Shown here piece by piece: positions 34,801 to 35,713 of a DNA stretch of 35,713 nucleotides. The translations under genes and the position numbers were made by a program. Under the pieces are notes generated by a model. That model did no database searches, was not told the DNA's origin, and worked only from the letters and a program-made list of their open reading frames with translations. How positions within the stretch are numbered: position 1 is the first letter of the stretch; each line of letters starts with the position of its first letter. Source of the DNA: an uncultured SAR86 cluster bacterium (lineage in GTDB: Bacteria; Pseudomonadota; Gammaproteobacteria; Magnimaribacterales; AG-339-G14); NCBI GenBank assembly GCA_902528485.1, contig CABZTA010000007.1, positions 1-35,713 on the forward strand. The letters are read 5' to 3'.

Positions 34801-35713
34801 ATGATTAATTTACGTAATTTATTAATACTGACCATTTCTTTGTCAGGAATTTCTTTTGCAAGTTTTACCTTTGCACAAGATGATGCTGATCAAGAGGAAG
34901 TAGTTGTTACAGGCTCTAGAATAGAAAGACCTGAAATATCTTCTAATGTGCCAGTTACAGTTTTAGATAGAACTGATATAGAAAGAACAGGTCTATCAAA
35001 CCTTGGAGATATCTTGAGATCTACTCCATTGGTTCAAGGTTCAGTATCAAACAGTAATACCAGTAATGGTGGTGATGGTACTGTTAAATTCTCACTAAGA
35101 GGAATTGGTACGGCCAGAACTCTTATTTTATTAAATGGAAGAAGACTTCAGCCTATGGGTTCAGGAGCAGCTTCTTCCCCAGATTTATCTGCAATTCCTT
35201 CAGCTATGGTTGAGAGAGTTGAAGTGCTTAAAGACGGTGCTTCTGCCATTTACGGTTCAGATGCTATTGCTGGTGTAGTTAATATTATTACAAGAGATGA
35301 CTTTGATGGTGCTGAGTTAAGCATCCAAGGTGGCGCATCACAAGAGGGCGATGACAGAATGGATGAGATGTCATTTGTTGGTGGGGTCCAAGGCGACAGA
35401 GGAAGTATTGTTTTCTCAGTATCTATGGCAGAAAAACATGGACTGCTCATGGGTGCGAGAGGAAATTCATTCTATGAAATTTATGCAGGAATAGAAGATT
35501 TGGCTGGTACGACAATTCCAGGATCAAATTGTCCAGATGGTTGTGATTTTGGTGGAAGTTCAGCTCCTCCATGGACAAGGGTAAACGTACCTGGATTTGG
35601 ATTTGCTACTCTTGGACCAGAATTTTGGAAAAATGCAGGGATCGATGGAGATAAAGTTGGCCCACAAGCAGGTTTCATTGATCAAAGCGTCGCTCCTGTG
35701 TACCCAGGACAAG
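34801..35713 (+). CDS. TonB-dependent outer-membrane receptor (N-terminal part)
   Basis: An open frame from ATG 34801 to the window end, at least 304 residues, cut off by the edge. A signal peptide (about 1-26, ending SFTFAQ) is followed by a TonB box-like EEVVVTGSR and the plug domain: PVTVLDRTDIERTG, TLILLNGRRL, VERVEVLKDGASAIYG and DAIAGVVNIITR, all standard. The start of the barrel follows. It imports a large or scarce substrate (siderophore, vitamin, oligosaccharide or peptide) powered by TonB; the substrate is unknown. The VEVLKDGASAIYGSDAIAGVVNI form is common in SAR86 and Bacteroidota-like receptors. Ribosome site AGGGGTG lies 4-10 bases before the start. Confidence 0.9.
   Translation, partial: MINLRNLLILTISLSGISFASFTFAQDDADQEEVVVTGSRIERPEISSNVPVTVLDRTDIERTGLSNLGDILRSTPLVQGSVSNSNTSNGGDGTVKFSLRGIGTARTLILLNGRRLQPMGSGAASSPDLSAIPSAMVERVEVLKDGASAIYGSDAIAGVVNIITRDDFDGAELSIQGGASQEGDDRMDEMSFVGGVQGDRGSIVFSVSMAEKHGLLMGARGNSFYEIYAGIEDLAGTTIPGSNCPDGCDFGGSSAPPWTRVNVPGFGFATLGPEFWKNAGIDGDKVGPQAGFIDQSVAPVYPGQ

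Noticed and set aside
35250-35678. Minus-strand frames opposite the window end
   Set aside because: They lie opposite the clearly recognisable TonB-dependent receptor plug and barrel start and have low-complexity Ser/Pro composition.

Overview
The window looks like a stretch of chromosome from a small-genome, AT-rich marine gammaproteobacterium, most likely of the SAR86 type. That placement is an inference from low GC outside RNA genes, very short gaps with many 4-base start/stop overlaps, the gammaproteobacterial order tig-clpP-clpX-lon-hupB-ppiD next to fabI, a FabY-type ketoacyl synthase, and a TonB-dependent receptor. No phage, insertion sequence or CRISPR array is visible.

Layout. 1-2034 (+): tail of an envelope-type gene of uncertain family, a CDP-alcohol phosphatidyltransferase, an Hda-like DnaA regulator and a TlpA-type thioredoxin lipoprotein. 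2002-4165 (-): xseA followed by an M23 peptidase lipoprotein. 4203-7647 (+): an EamA permease broken by a one-base frameshift in a run of seven Ts, then an AtuA-like protein and a crotonase-fold protein. 7644-11194 (-): biotin-dependent acyl-CoA carboxylase (biotin carboxylase/carrier and carboxyltransferase). Together these resemble part of the acyclic-terpene (Atu) or leucine-type acyl-CoA pathway, without the acyl-CoA dehydrogenase or lyase. 11315-13909: tRNA-Val, an exported PHP-domain hydrolase, tRNA-Asp, an RhlG-like SDR, then a GC-rich hairpin-filled interval that may be a small RNA. 13910-16096 (-): sirtuin and DASS anion symporter. 16128-21151 (+): patatin, gpsA, DUF4389 protein, YfcG-like glutathione transferase, folE, Maf and a second SDR. 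21144-22805 (-): FabY-like ketoacyl synthase. 22861-24414 (+): acyl-CoA ligase. 24407-25246 (-): folD. 25327-26020: tRNA-Pro, hotdog thioesterase, tRNA-Arg and tRNA-His. 26090-33952 (+): trigger factor, ClpP, ClpX, Lon, HU and PpiD, the protein-quality-control block. 33935-34729 (-): fabI. 34801-end (+): start of a TonB-dependent receptor.

Themes. Lipid and acyl-CoA metabolism recurs throughout (carboxylase, crotonase, ligase, FabY, FabI, thioesterase, SDRs, phospholipid head-group transferase, gpsA, patatin). The rest is mostly housekeeping. The points most worth a second look are the permease frameshift, the partial Atu-like cluster whose crotonase lacks one catalytic glutamate, the unexplained GC-rich structured interval at about 13663-13765, and tRNA genes that sit directly against the next coding sequence. 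I found no clear evidence of an entirely new system.
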